Assembly (NCBI GenBank): GCA_950295325.1
Contig: OX485804.1
Span: 6,880,001-6,944,000 of the forward strand
Reading direction: 5' to 3'
DNA: 64,000 nt
DNA from: Polytrichum commune
Taxonomy: Eukaryota; Streptophyta; Polytrichopsida; Polytrichales; Polytrichaceae
Shown: positions 33,780 to 45,850 of the stretch, one piece after another
How positions within the stretch are numbered: position 1 is the first letter of the stretch
How the letters are laid out: every line of letters begins with the position of its first letter
Made by a program: the position numbers and the translations under genes
Notes under the pieces: generated by a model
Databases searched by the model: none
What the model was told of the DNA's origin: nothing
The model's input: the letters and a program-made list of their open reading frames with translations, nothing else

Positions 33780-34830
33780 TTACATGTAAGCAGTGAGTGA
33801 TGATCGATGAGCGGTAACTTGTGAGCCGTGAGGTGGCAAATTATTTGGAGATACACCCACTACTATCCGTGGTATTTTGGCTTAAATAACAACATCTTTG
33901 TTCATAATAGGATGAGTGTAAAGTTCACACAAAGTGTAATCAACCTAATGAATGCCTTACCTTACTCTTAAAATCAACAATCACAAGCATGGCATGAGAT
34001 TTTGGAGATGATTATAAACATAGTCGTTAGATTCAAGATTCAATTTCTTCAAAAAACAAAAAAAAACAACCACAATCCAAGTATTGAGCATGCTCTAGAT
34101 TATATTTTGAGAATTCATGTAGGTTTGAGAAATGAATTGATGGAGGCATTGTGGAAATTTTAAGAAACTAAAGTTTTTGGACATAGATGGAAATACAAGA
34201 GGAAATCACTCACACATATCAATGCCACAAAGCACTAAGCACATTCAATGTAGTCAATGTGGAATCATACATAGAATCTCTATAACTACCCCTATCGTCT
34301 TGCATTCCCTCCTCCTCTTTATCGCTAACATGTTCAATACACTCCTTCACCTCAACATCTACAAATGGCAGGATGTGATGATCATAACCCGACTACCTAC
34401 TATAATGTGATGGTGTTGAGGTTGGATCCACAACATTTATGACCACCTTTGAATGTAATGGGATAATTATGCAAGTTGGAGGGGACATCTAATTTTTCAT
34501 TTTAAAAAGACAAAATTCAAATAGTCAACATTCATTATTGGATAATAACATGTTGAATGATTTCAAAATCAAACAAATATCAAACAAATGGCATACTTAC
34601 GTACTTCATCGGTACTTCATGAAAACTCTTTGAATAGGCTCCTCATCATCATTGAGGGAGATCATCTTCGCCATTGAGCCAATGAGGATGCAACATTGTA
34701 TGGTGTTGCCAAGATGACATTGAATATGGCGGAGTCTCTTTCGAATGTGATGAAGTAGATCTACTACACCAACAAGCATGAATTGATGCATGTACAATCC
34801 ACATAGGCATAAAGATTATATTCAGTATTG
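33780..34830 (-). pseudogene. Decayed multi-exon coding remnant (family D, copy 2)
   Basis: It is the counterpart of 28020-30200. The minus frame 34797-34606 ends in NDDEEPIQRVFMKYR followed by a donor-like GTAAGTATG at about 34603-34595; copy 1 shows EDEEKPTQKVPRKS followed by GTAAGTT. Near 34400-34270 the frame ILPFVDVEVKECIEHVSDKE matches VLPFVDIEAKEH in copy 1. The 33780-33960 segment shares GAGCGGTAACTTGTGAG and GGTATTTTGG with copy 1. The product is unknown. Confidence 0.4.
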
Positions 34831-35199
34831 GATATCGAAAGTTACATTTTTAAAAATTCACATGTAAATGCATAAGCATCAATAAATGATCCCAGTTTAA
34901 TTGATGTCTCTATTAAGAATTGCAAAGACTTTGTTTTTCTTGTTCTTCTTGTCCACCTCTCTACAACACATTTAGTTTCATAAGTTGCATTTATGTAGTA
35001 GGGTTGTTGAAAAAGTTTGGTAGATCTAATGATATTTTCCTTACTACCCATGTTAATTACTCCTTCTAGTCTACATTACCCTACTACCTAGACCTCATTA
35101 CTATCGTGTTATTAAGTGATGTTATTCTTAAAGGTTGTACCAGGGTTGCCGACCCCTTGATATTGGTGGAGACTCATAGGTGTACTACCTTATAATTTG
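34831..35199. other. Spacer, nothing recognised
   Basis: AT-rich sequence between the family D remnant and family G copy 2. The 69-codon minus ORF (34842-35051) has no motif. Confidence 0.35.
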
Positions 35200-37080
35200 A
35201 CCTACTTCTAGTCATGTCTTTGTGCTAGTTATATGACATATCTTTTGGTTCACTCCCTCTTATAACGGCAACGTTATAACTAATGTTGGACTAGTATCAT
35301 TTTTAAATACCATTTGGGTATATATATATATATACACTATGCAAGGACCTTCATGCCTAATTGTACTAATATCAATGTGGTTCAGAATGGTATTGACCCA
35401 AATAAAAACTCGGGTATACAAAGATTCTCTCACCTTGATATACCCACTAAATATCAATATTTGACTTGTATTACAATTTTGATACCCATGGTAGGTTCTT
35501 TCATATCATTTTTTAATGTTGATTATTGGTACCATGCATTCACCTATATACCGGTCCAACATCAATTATAACCCTCCAACCGTGACTATGTATTTTTTCC
35601 CTTATTGATCTATCAAATTTACTTCTAGCTTCCTAACTTAGTGTAGTTTATATATGACCAAGTTTACCGCACTAGACCATAGAGAGTAGGTTTGTAGCCA
35701 GTAGTGATATTGAGGCATTGACCAACTTAGTCCTCTTAACTCTAACACTAATGCAGTAGATACTTTTTGTTATTAACAAAAATGAAGGTAAGACATTTAT
35801 AAGTCTCGTCTCCCCAAGACTTCTTGGAACTAATTGCTTACACAATGATAAGTTGTACCACAATCACAAACAACTTAGGATTCCCTTCCAACTCAAATAC
35901 TAATATTCCAAGGACCAACACTATCACAATCATTGGCAAGGTCGTACACTGCAGAACTTCACCACTCCCTTGTACTAGTCACCCGCTTTTACACTTTCTA
36001 AGTAGGTACTAGGATTTGTGGCCTAACCCTCAATTCACTATCCTAACCACCACTTCTTTTAGGGTCATCCTAAGGGTTACAAACATTGGTCCTATATTTA
36101 TCCTTCATGAATCTTCTCCTTTGACGATAGTTGTGGTTAACTCCACAAAAACAACATGATTCTACCTTTGGCTAGTTACTTAGTAAATTAAGCACAACTC
36201 CTAGCCATAGGAGCCCATACAAAAGTTTTAATAACACCACTTACAAAGCATTTGAGACAAATAAAAGCCATTTTGAGCTATCTTCTATCCAAATCTTGAT
36301 ATTTGTATCATTGCAACTGGTCACACAAATTTCAATTTTCTTGAGATTTTCCAATGTCACTTTGAAAACCATTTATAATCCATTTGAGAAATATGAAAAA
36401 AATTGTGAGAGAAACTTAAAGATACCCAAATGCAAATATTAGTCATCTTGGCACCAACATGACTAGCCTCAAAAATTTGGAGATTTTCAAAATCGGTGTA
36501 AAAGCCCAAAGTAATGTTGCGAAGGCCATTTGCAAACCATTTAAGAAAATATAAAAAATTATGAGAGAGACTTAGAGGTATGCAAATGATGATATTAGTC
36601 ATCTTGCCACCAAGATGGCTAATTTCAAAATTTTGGAGATTTCTCAAAATCGGTGTAAAAGCCCTAGGAAACATTGCGAAGGACATTTGCAAACAATTGA
36701 GAAAGTACAAGAAATAATAAGAGAGGGTTAAAGGTATTCAAATGTTGATATTAGTCATCTTGCCACCAACTTGCTTAGTTTCAAGGTTTTGGAGATTTCT
36801 CAAAATCGGGGTAAACCCCTAGAAGTGTTGTGATGAAGACCATTTGCAAACAATTTGACACAAATATCAGAAATTTTGAGAGAGACTTAAAGGTACCCAA
36901 ATACTGATATTAGTTATCTGAGCACCGAGATAACTATTTTTAAAAGTTTGGAGGTTTTTAAAAATTGGTGTAAATGCCCAAGGACACTTTGTGAGAGCAA
37001 TTTGTAAACCATTCAAGAAAAATAAACAACTTTCTGACCAAAATAAATTTTTATGTTGTTTCATTCAAAGCCATTTTACA
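35200..37080 (+). repeat. Family G long repeat, copy 2, first part
   Basis: It is collinear with 9530-10860. Shared landmarks are GTGCTAGTTATATGACATAT, ATAACCCTCCAAC, TATATATGACCAAG, AGGTACTAGGATT, GGGTTACAAACA and CATAGGAG. It carries about 270 extra bases near 35290-35565 and again near 35735-35995 compared with copy 1. Confidence 0.75.
36290..37075. repeat. About 157-bp tandem array with a periodic minus-strand frame
   Basis: The words GATATTAGTCATCTTG and GCACC(A/G)A recur at about 36430, 36589, 36747 and 36905, with a weaker first unit near 36297. The minus strand is open for 117 codons (36710-36357) and 65 codons (37064-36867), and the peptide repeats every 52-53 residues: FTPILRNLQNFEISHLG then KMTNIIICIPLSLSHNF, and again FKNLQTF then ITNISIWVPLSLSQNF. 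The repeat period is a near-multiple of three, which alone keeps a frame open. Confidence 0.8.
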
Positions 37081-37320
37081 TATTATATCTTGTCTGAAGT
37101 TTGAGAATGTGAAAGATGTGACCATGGCCAACAATTGAACGATACAACCACAATTTCTAGCCACAGGTGTGATAGCAAATAATGTACAATATGGATAGTT
37201 GATTGTTGTGATACGCCATCATAAGATGTCGCAACCCAATTATGATATGGATAACTCTCTATGATGAAGATCACCCAATAACACATATTATTATTGTTGT
37301 AATTTCAACACAAAAACTGC

Positions 37321-37877
37321 GGGGGTGGGCTCTTCATTGGAAACCTAAATAACATGCTTGGGTGACTATGAAATAAAACCCTCTATGTACAAAATATTTA
37401 TAGAGAAAAACAAAGTTACACATACTAATAGTGGGCTAGAAAATGAACTCATGTATTTATACCAAGCTTTCACTTTAATATGATAATTGCATAAAATACA
37501 TACACAACACATAAATCATGAAATAAACATGTATTTATTACATATACAATCAACTTTCACTTTCCAACAAGAGAAATATTGAATCAATTTTCATCCGTAG
37601 AATATAATGTATAATGAAATGACCCTAAAGCACATGTCATTTGAGTGAACTAAGGTAAATTGGATGAAACTAGCACATCTATTGTCAATTTTCCTCTCAA
37701 CCTTAGGGGCCCCAATTGTATATCTACCTTTAGTTTAAAATTCTTAATAGCTTTTTTAAGTGTACACACTAGAGAAAAATAATACCTCTCCCTTACATAT
37801 GCTATGTATGCTAATGCCTCAAGTAGTACCCCTTCCTATACACACATTAGTTCTTACATGGTATAAAGAGTCCACCC
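37321..37877 (+). mobile_element. TIR element (family F), copy 1
   Basis: The ends GGGGGTGGGCTCTTCA (37321) and AAGAGTCCACCC (37866-37877) are inverted copies with one mismatch. The whole 557-bp interior matches 43335-44044 in reverse orientation (CATGTATTTATACCAAGCTT, GATGAAACTAGCACATCTAT, ATGCTAATGCCTCAAGTA). There is no coding capacity. Size and multiple copies fit a MITE; superfamily unknown because no target duplication is visible. Confidence 0.75.
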
Positions 37878-39879
37878 TCGGCCGGGGATTCATGGCACTC
37901 ATGTATTCTCATAAGTGAGAGTTCATTCATCTTTGCGGATGAGATGAACCACTTTAAACACTACCTTACTTCGTCAACTCCTTATCTCAAGGGTTTCAAA
38001 AATACCAAGCTTTAGTAGTTCTAAATAATCCTAGTCTAATCTAATATTACTTAAGGCAATAATACAAAGGAGTTAGACATGAAAAAAACAATGTCTCATA
38101 TGGAAGCAAGTGTGTACATCATGGGTTGTCAACCCATCCTTACTAGTCCTGTTATTTTTTTTAAAATAGCATGGGTGGACGTTAAACACTCCTCACGGAT
38201 TTTTGGGGGTGTTAGATCCGGGTTGGGGCAGCCCTCCAAAAAGATTTTTGAGCCCGACCAAAAGTTGTTGCCCGTCCTGCCCAACTTTGAAAAAAATATT
38301 GCCTTTGCATTTTTAAAGGCCTCTTGACTACAAATCTCATATTGAGTGCATTGCACCTTCAAGGTCTGAAATCCAATAGATTTGTGCACTTTAATTAGTA
38401 AACAAGGAATTGATTGGAATTTCATTCCGAAAGTGAAACCATCAATGAAGCATGTAATTAACTTGGAGGTCGAAACAATTACAAAATCCTCATTAACATT
38501 GAGGTTATGATTTTTGTGACTTACCATTTGAAATTGTCTTTGTCATTTTTATAATAGATTAGTACAAGCGTTCATAAGATGACTAAAGTGAAATAATGAG
38601 AATAAAATATAAAAAATATAAAAAGTAATTATATATTTTTTGGCAATATAATATGAGGTATAAATAAATGATCTGCTATTTTGAATTAGACTTGTGGGAC
38701 AACGTTATGGATGGGGTTTACTTAGAAAATCATAAGTTTCTAACTATGATTTATTTGAATTATTGTAATATTTTGTCATCAACAAATATTCTATTATCTT
38801 TAGAATCACATGGTGCATATTAGTTATTTCATAATAATAATAATAATATTGAAATGATTTTTGAGTTCACCAATTTACCATAAGATGACACATATTATTT
38901 TGACATATTACAAATGTTTGAGCAATCACACATGTGCAAAATAAACGAGTTATGAATAAAAAAAATGTTTATGACAACATGTCATAACCACATGGAATCC
39001 AAACCACACCATGGCCTTAGAATCAACTCATTAGAGGGTAGAAAATAAGCTTAGAGCATCCAAAGCCACATTTTGGCCCCTTGCCAATTAATTGATATTT
39101 ACAAAATAATTAGTCATTCACAATAGCTATGAGGGAGAAAGGGGGTCTTACATGCCAACTCAAAGGCATTTCAGTAAAGCAATCTCCATCCGAGCTTTTG
39201 ATGGACTTATCCAATTGTTGTTACCGGATGATTTGACTTGAATGCCAAGAATCCCCGGCCTCCACCACCTAGGACCAAAATCTTGCAAGAATTAGATGTA
39301 CACAATACAATGAAGGATGTTGAATCATAATACTACGTTGGTGGTTGTATTCTAATGCGGTCACAAAGGAAGGCTTCCACAATCTTACAAAATAGTTGAG
39401 ATTATGGCTTTTTTATTACAGATAATGTATTGGTCACATGCTCTTGGTAGGTTCTTAGGGTGGACAACTAATATGTGTTGTGGTATACATATGCATTAAG
39501 AGTGTATTTATTTAGGGTGTATAAAGTGCATGATCTTGATTTGATTGCACCCAATTGTTATATATAACACCATATTTTTGTCAATTTCATTGAGCTTATT
39601 GTTACTTAAATAATGTAGGAGACGTATTTTTTTAACACGCTCTAGTTGTTACAAATTTTCTTTTTTGATTAATAACTTTTGTTATTCTGGAACATATGTG
39701 CTTGCATCTAACAACCCAACATAAAATACACAAGGTACATACGCTACAAATCTATAATCTAGTAATTAAGGCTCCTATTGAAAATTTGGCTTACAAAGTA
39801 TAGATTTGAGAAGGACATGGTTCCACCTAGTTATGTAAAAACCAAATAAGGTGCTACGATTTGTTTTTGGGAGAGACAA
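37878..39879. other. Sequence interrupting family G copy 2
   Basis: AT-rich. A 132-codon minus ORF (38527-38129) and an overlapping 82-codon plus ORF have no motif. Around 39230-39350 a short plus frame contains PRPPPPRTKILQELD, which may be a captured coding scrap. An AAT/ATA microsatellite lies at 38830-38850. Confidence 0.35.
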
Positions 39880-40160
39880 GTATGTAGCTATTTTTTAGTT
39901 CCATTTACTAACATCCAAGCTTCAATAATATATTGAGGCTTATTTCTAGATCTAAAAATACCACGTTGATTACATGGTAATAGACCCTTGGACAAGATGT
40001 AGAGCATGAATTCCACGATATTAGGGATTTTTTTTGAATGTCAAATGTCTCCTTGCATTTCACTTATAGCCAAATTGTTTTAATTTTATTGAATATACTC
40101 TAAAGATGAAAACTTATATCTCATGTTATTGCTCACTGCTCACATGCTAGCTTCCCTCTT
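39880..40160 (+). repeat. Family G long repeat, copy 2, second part
   Basis: It matches 11070-11350: TTCCATTTACTAACAT, TTATTTCTAGATCTA, GTTGATTACATGG.AATAG, GAGCATGAATTCCA, TAGCCAAA.TGTT and TGTTATTGCTCACTGCTCAC. It continues copy 2 after the 2.8-kb interruption. Confidence 0.75.
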
Positions 40161-41539
40161 TGATCAAGGTGCAAAACATTTTTTCACTTATTAGTGTGGA
40201 TTAAAGTGGCAAGAGGAGGTGGTGCTAGAAGAATGGCAAGTACTACATCAAAGATAGTGCCAATTGCACTAGTTGGATCCAAACATATACAAATAACATT
40301 GAAATGTCAATCAATTTCATTGCCATGTAGTAATCATGTGATCACCCTCTCACACCCAAAATATTTAACCTTTGATGACCAACAAATCCTCGTCTCTTGA
40401 AAATATTTGCTCAAATCAATGATTCACCTTCTGTCAATGTGGGCATTCAGACCCATACTTGTCCTCTACCACTAATGAACTCACACCAAGATTTTTGACA
40501 AGTGAAAAATATATATGACACGATCCCCCTCCCTATACCCACCCAATAATTCATTCTCCAACAACTAAACATCGATCTCCAACATTGACCTAACAAGTGG
40601 TAATGGATCCAAGCGACATGTAAGAATAGACAAACACGACTTAGAAAGAGGACACATCCTCATGTTTGGAATAATAGAATTGGCGTCCATTTTCTCCAAA
40701 TCCTTCTTCGGCAACTCAAATCTCCTAAAGTGCCATCTTCAACACCCACACAGACTTAATTAGACACTTGGAATTCATCCGATTAAGGCATGACATCGAT
40801 TGCACACGGGCTAGGAATGAAGGCTTCAAGCTTCAAGACTAGATTGCATGTTGAAACAAAAGCTTTATGATGATGATGATGATGATTATGATGATTATGA
40901 TGATTATGATTATTATGAGTTAAAATGTGGTTTCGTCACCAAAACTACCTTTCCACTCATTTTTTTATTTTTTATTTCCTTTCCACATATTTCTCAAAGA
41001 TCATCTGATTTTTCAATTTTAATCTCAACTCAATCACACATCTTGTAATTTTGCACTTGGGGCCTAACTGATCAAACCCAACCCCAGTCAACACCAATAA
41101 ATCAGAGTGTCAACAACAATTTTGATACATGTAGAGTTTATTTGTAAAGTTTGTAGTGAGAAGAGATGGATGACTTTGTTACTACCCACAATGTTAAAAT
41201 CAAAATATTAACCTTAAAAAGATTTGAAAATATGATAGGTTAAGTTGGGTCATGCAATGTAGAGAACACATCATTAGGAAAATAAATAAATAAATGATAA
41301 ATAATTTTTTTGTTAAGGTGAATCATATGTGTAATGAAGTCATATATTCTTTGTTTCAAGTTGTATACTACGTTGGGAAAAACCATAATTATTTCTTAAA
41401 ATTTCTTGGTTTGTGTTCTTTGCTTCTGAAGGAAAAACTAACATGACAAAAAAACTCTAGGATCATGAAAATAGTTGTACTAAGATATTATTTTGTGTTC
41501 AGTTGTCCAAAAAAAAGTCCTAGATTGGATTCAAGACTT
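40161..41539. other. Spacer with GAT microsatellite
   Basis: A GAT/TAT repeat of about 17 triplets lies at 40866-40917. Its plus frame gives an Asp/Tyr run in a 66-codon ORF that is not otherwise gene-like. Nothing else is recognised. Confidence 0.45.
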
Positions 41540-43060
41540 TAAGTTTTGGAATTATGATTGATAAGCCTAAAGATTTATCGATGACTATAATCTAGTTGTA
41601 TTTGTTTCTTTTGTTGAGGATGGTATTCGTATGTGTAATTTTCTAGGCTTGTTGCATATTGAAGATGGAAAGAAGATACATGCATAATTTATGAAACACT
41701 AACAAAGAATATGAGGAAATGGAGACTAAACTTTGACAGGTGTGTAGGATTTGGTTCCGATGAAGTATCAGCAATGAGAGGTGAGAGGAATGATGTTGCA
41801 GCAAGGTTGAAGGAAACGATAAATTCCTTCCTCACATCAATGCATTGTGTGGCTCATAGTACAAAATTGGCAGCGATAGATGCAACAAAAAATTTAGCTA
41901 TAAAGATTTGTCTAAGGAATTAAACAGTCTTTTGAATTTGATCATAACTCATTTCTTATCATGGAAATAAAAAAATAAAAAATTGCTACATTTGCAAGAA
42001 GAGCTTGTTGATTCAAAAAGAAATTTTGAAAAAAACACCAAAAAGTCACATGGTTGTCACAGTGTCAAGCTGCGACAATTTGATGTGATTTTTTTTAACT
42101 TATTTCCGTAAGAGTTTGGATGCAATAGAAGATGGATCGAAACAAGTAACATATACCATACTCCTCACTTTCAAATACACCTACATTCTATAACTTTTGG
42201 CTGATATTTTACATATCTTGTCAATGTTATTCCGTATATCCCAACATAAATATGTAGTTGTAACAACCATAAGCTCCATGATTAGGATGGATATCATTCA
42301 TATCCATATGTTGTTCGTTGAAGAGATCATTGATTTGAATTGTAACACATTCAATAAAGACACCGGATACTACATACTTCCATAATTTGGTCTTTAAGGT
42401 GGGTACATGAGGAGATGATTCAATGAAATTAAGGGTGCTAAATACCATGATGTAGAAATAATTGGAGATAGAAAGGACCAAGATCTAATGGATGCTTTGG
42501 CATTTCAAAAGCATTTTATTTTGGTGGTGTGTGAAGCTTTGGAAAGTAGATTTGATGAAATTCACATAATGGACAATTTTTGGGTGTTGGGTCCAACTAA
42601 CATATCTTTGCATCAAGTAGGTTTAGCTAATTGGGGTGTGGTTGATTTGGAGGTTTTATATGCTGAAAATGATGTTGAGCACAAATTTAATGGGAGGAGA
42701 ATCTCCGCTTCGATCAACTATGGTGCAATTAAAAGAAGAATTTTTTGTTTAAATTGCAAGCAACAACAAATTGGTTGGATAAGAAGTTTCAAAGATTTAG
42801 GGGCAATGATAACTTAGAATGCTACTTTGAAGGTTAAGTATGAGAATTTGGTAGTTTTTGCTAAAATTGCTAGAGTATAATGCGTGAGCACAGTGACTTG
42901 TAAAATGGCATTTTTGGTGCAAAATTGTATAAAGATGAAGCATAGAAATAGGATGTTAACCAAGAATTTGGAGAGTATTGTAAAATTTGCATTAGAAGGG
43001 CTAATTTAGGGTTGCCATGACATTTTCAATGAAGCTATGGGGATTTAGAAAAAAACCTTC
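41540..43060 (+). pseudogene. hAT-superfamily transposase pseudogene (zinc-finger MYM/DUF4371-like group)
   Basis: Decayed plus-strand frames follow the order of hAT transposases. Around 41560 there is a degenerate IDESTD-like word. At 41711-41923 comes VGFGSDEVSAMRGERNDVAA followed by HCVAHSTKLAAID; this GFGSDGASVM...HCVAHR signature is typical of the zinc-finger MYM 1-like, DUF4371-containing branch. At 42197-42260 LADILHILSMLFRISQ is readable. At 42488-42800 comes FILVVCEALESRFDE then the DNFWVLGPTN region. At 42835-43020 the C-terminal dimerisation region is recognisable (NLVVFAKIARV, then KMKHRNRMLTKNLESIVKFA). Many stops and frameshifts separate the pieces, so no active enzyme is possible. 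TIRs of its own were not identified. The order and spacing of motifs make the family call firm. Confidence 0.85.
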
Positions 43061-43334
43061 TAAATTTAGGTATTTATTTTTGCATACCGAACACGATCTT
43101 GCTAGACATGAGGACGCCGAGGAAAAAGACAAACGTTAATGTGATATGATTTGCTTTACAAGATTGAATGTCATGTAATTTCTTAGGTTACTGATGTACT
43201 ACATACTAGCTTTAAACCCTTCTTACATTTAATGGTTCTAAATGGTGTAGTTGTCTACAAGGAGCAACAAAGTGTATTGTCTTTGTTTTGTAATATACAT
43301 GTTAAGTGTTGATTGATAGGTTGAACTTTTGCCC
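43061..43334. other. Short spacer 3' of the hAT pseudogene
   Basis: No terminal inverted repeat matching the 12081 hAT MITE (CACGGGTAGG) was found here, so the two hAT-related features are not linked by sequence. Confidence 0.4.
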
Positions 43335-44044
43335 GGGTGGTGGACTCTTCATACCATGTATGGACTAATGTGAGTGTACGAAGGGGTATTATTTGAGGCA
43401 TTAGCATAGATAGTATATATATAGAGCGGTATTTATATTCTCTAGTGTATACATCCAAAAACGCTATTAAGAAATATGTTGTATATGTATATGTACAAAA
43501 AGGGACCCTAAGAATTAGAGAAAATTTTGATAATAGATGTGTTAGTTTCATACAATTCACGTTTTCATCCATTATTGTCATATGGTAATATCCTCAACGA
43601 CTACCTGTTCATTCTTGTTAGGTTTTACTTATTGGGTTCTAGGTGTTTACAAACTAGAGGCTCTTTGAGTGCTCATAGGCTCCCTTGAGTTTTTCTCTCC
43701 AAATCATAGCTAAGTTAATTTGCTCATGTTTTTGTTTGTTTGATGCAATCGTTGACTTACATGCTATGATTGAAAAATTGTTCAATTATTTTCTCTTTGG
43801 AAAGTGAAGTTGAATTTCATATGTTATGAAAACATATTTAATCCATGATTTATATCTTGTATATATAGTGGAGGCATTTATCACATTAAAATGAAAAGCT
43901 TAATATAAATACATGAGTCCATTTTCTAGCATGTAGTCAGTATGTATAAATTGGATTTTGTCTATAGACTTCTCATATATAGGGGGTTAAATTTCATAGT
44001 GACCCACGCACGTCATTTAGGTTTCCGTTGAAGAGTCCAACCCC
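43335..44044 (-). mobile_element. TIR element (family F), copy 2 (inverted)
   Basis: The ends GGGTGGTGGACTCTTC (43335) and GAAGAGTCCAACCCC (44030-44044) are inverted repeats. The interior is the reverse complement of 37321-37877, with about 200 extra bases near 43570-43790. Shared words are GATAATAGATGTGTTAGTTT, TACATGAGTCCATTTTCTAG and GAGGCATTAGCAT. Confidence 0.75.
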
Positions 44045-44429
44045 AGGGGGCTTTTGTTGTTGCTAGTTGTAAGTAGAGTGTTTTGAAATTGTTGAAGTTG
44101 CTAAAGCCATTGGATGTTTGTGGGGTTAGGAACTCATAGCCCTAACCTATGGGGGGGCCTTCAAGCCAAGTTTAATTCTTGCTAAGGATAATGGGGTTTT
44201 TTTTTCCTGTTCAAATGATTCTTGTTAGCGATTGATAGGGGATTCCAACGCACTAAAGTATGTCTTATTTACAGCCGAATGGAATAGTTATGAGGGTTCA
44301 AAGTTATATCGGTGGATGATCCAAAACCATCATGGGAGGCTGACATTGAAGGTGGAGCAAGATTTAGGGTATTGGTTTTGGGTGGGGTATTGATTTTAGA
44401 AGCTCTACCAAGTGAGATATGTGGACCTT

Positions 44430-44590
44430 AAATGGTCACTCTTCTTAATTAGACGCCTACATATGAGTGGTATATGACAAGCTTTGTTAAGGACGGAGAT
44501 CAGAAAGATGTGTGTTGCAATGAGATTGGACTATGTGATTAGAATATAGGCATTGTTCTAGGTACAACCGGTTGTGCTTGAGTTGGTATT
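44430..44590 (+). repeat. Family C dispersed repeat
   Basis: Contains the family words GGTCACTCTTCTTAATTAGA, CTACATATGAGTGGTATATG and GGCATTGTTCTAGGTA. Relatives lie at 13640, 45030, 45720, 52070 and 52450. Confidence 0.6.
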
Positions 44591-45029
44591 AAATAAACAA
44601 ATGCTCTGACTTGCAAGTTGTTTTAGAGGAGTTTCGGCTATGATGTTCTTGACACGGAATAAAGCTGGACAAAATTTGTGCCTGCATTAACCTAATCAAC
44701 TTGGGTGCATGCTACAAATATGTCAAAGAACAGTCCAACATAAACACTGCCACTCTCAATTTCAACGGGCTAATCTCTAGTTGCTCTACAAGCGTGCAAT
44801 CTACACTTGCACTTCATGTTCTCAATCCTTTTTCAAATTTGCAATTTATGATGAATGGGAACACAAGCCTTTGTCAGATTGCAATTTCAAATGCAGGGAG
44901 CTCAAAGTTCAAGTAAGAAGATCCCCACTAATGAGAAGGCTCTCAATCTTTGAACTATGAACCTTTCTAGTCCAAAGGGAGCCTCAATTACATTAGAAAA
45001 CTCCTCAATATAAGGTATGTGGGCTTTAT

Positions 45030-45125
45030 GCAGTCACTCTTCCTAATCGAACATTGATATTTGAACAATATAAGGCAAGACTTGTAGTTAAGAATGGACA
45101 TTGAAAAGACGCGTGTTAGGTACAG
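45030..45125 (+). repeat. Family C dispersed repeat, 5' part
   Basis: GCAGTCACTCTTCCTAATCG, ATATTTGAACAATATAAGGC, CTTGTAGTTAAGAATGGACA and ACGCGTGTTAGG follow the family order. Confidence 0.6.
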
Positions 45126-45719
45126 GACCACATACCTTAACATGATACATCACTCCACCTGATGAGCTGAGAGCTATGTGACGGTTATCAACAGCATAAG
45201 GAATTGAAAACACAATTTGCACTGGGTGGTGGGAGTGGAATACACACACAATGTCAAGTACCAAATGTTTTGCAAATTCACAGGCACATATAAATTTCCA
45301 CCATTCACGCAGTTCACACATTCACACTACTTAATTAGTAGATTATTTGTGATCATAGTACATTTTGTGTACAGTACTGTGCTTCAAAGGTAACCTATGA
45401 TTTGGAGAATGTGACCACACTCTAATGGCACACAGACTCTTCTAACTGAGTTGAAGTAGGTAGCTCACCAATCTTCTTTGTCTACGCGACCTTGCATATA
45501 AGAAAATTTTCATTGGTGATTCGGTAGTATGGCAGGCAGGGATAATGCATTTGCGGTATTTTATATATCTCACAGACCCACTGGGCTTCTCGCTCATACT
45601 ACTTCTGAGGTACGTTCATAACTGAGTGGAGCAAGGTAGGTGGGACTTGTCTGGATATCACCCACATTTAGTTCTCTATGCAGGATAATCCAGGCAGTCC
45701 AAGGACCAAGCTATTCCAA

Positions 45720-45850
45720 CAATATTACAAGGCTTGTAGTTAAGACAATCACTATGTGCTCAGAACATATTAACCATTCTAGGCTCAACAGCTGACACTG
45801 TTGGGAGGCTCTCCACAATCACTTAAACAATACGAGACTCTTCACTTTGA
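45720..45850 (+). repeat. Family C dispersed repeat, 3' part
   Basis: Contains CTTGTAGTTAAGACAATCAC, ATTAACCATTCTAGGCTCAA, CAGCTGACACTGTTGGGAGG and AATCACTTAAACAA. Confidence 0.6.

Noticed and set aside
40848-41048. Asp/Tyr-rich 66-codon ORF
   Set aside because: The acidic run is simply the GAT/TAT microsatellite at 40866-40917.
37321-44044. One giant TIR element with about 600-bp ends carrying the hAT gene
   Set aside because: Each end copy has its own complete TIR pair, and hAT elements have short TIRs. Kept only as an alternative in the findings.
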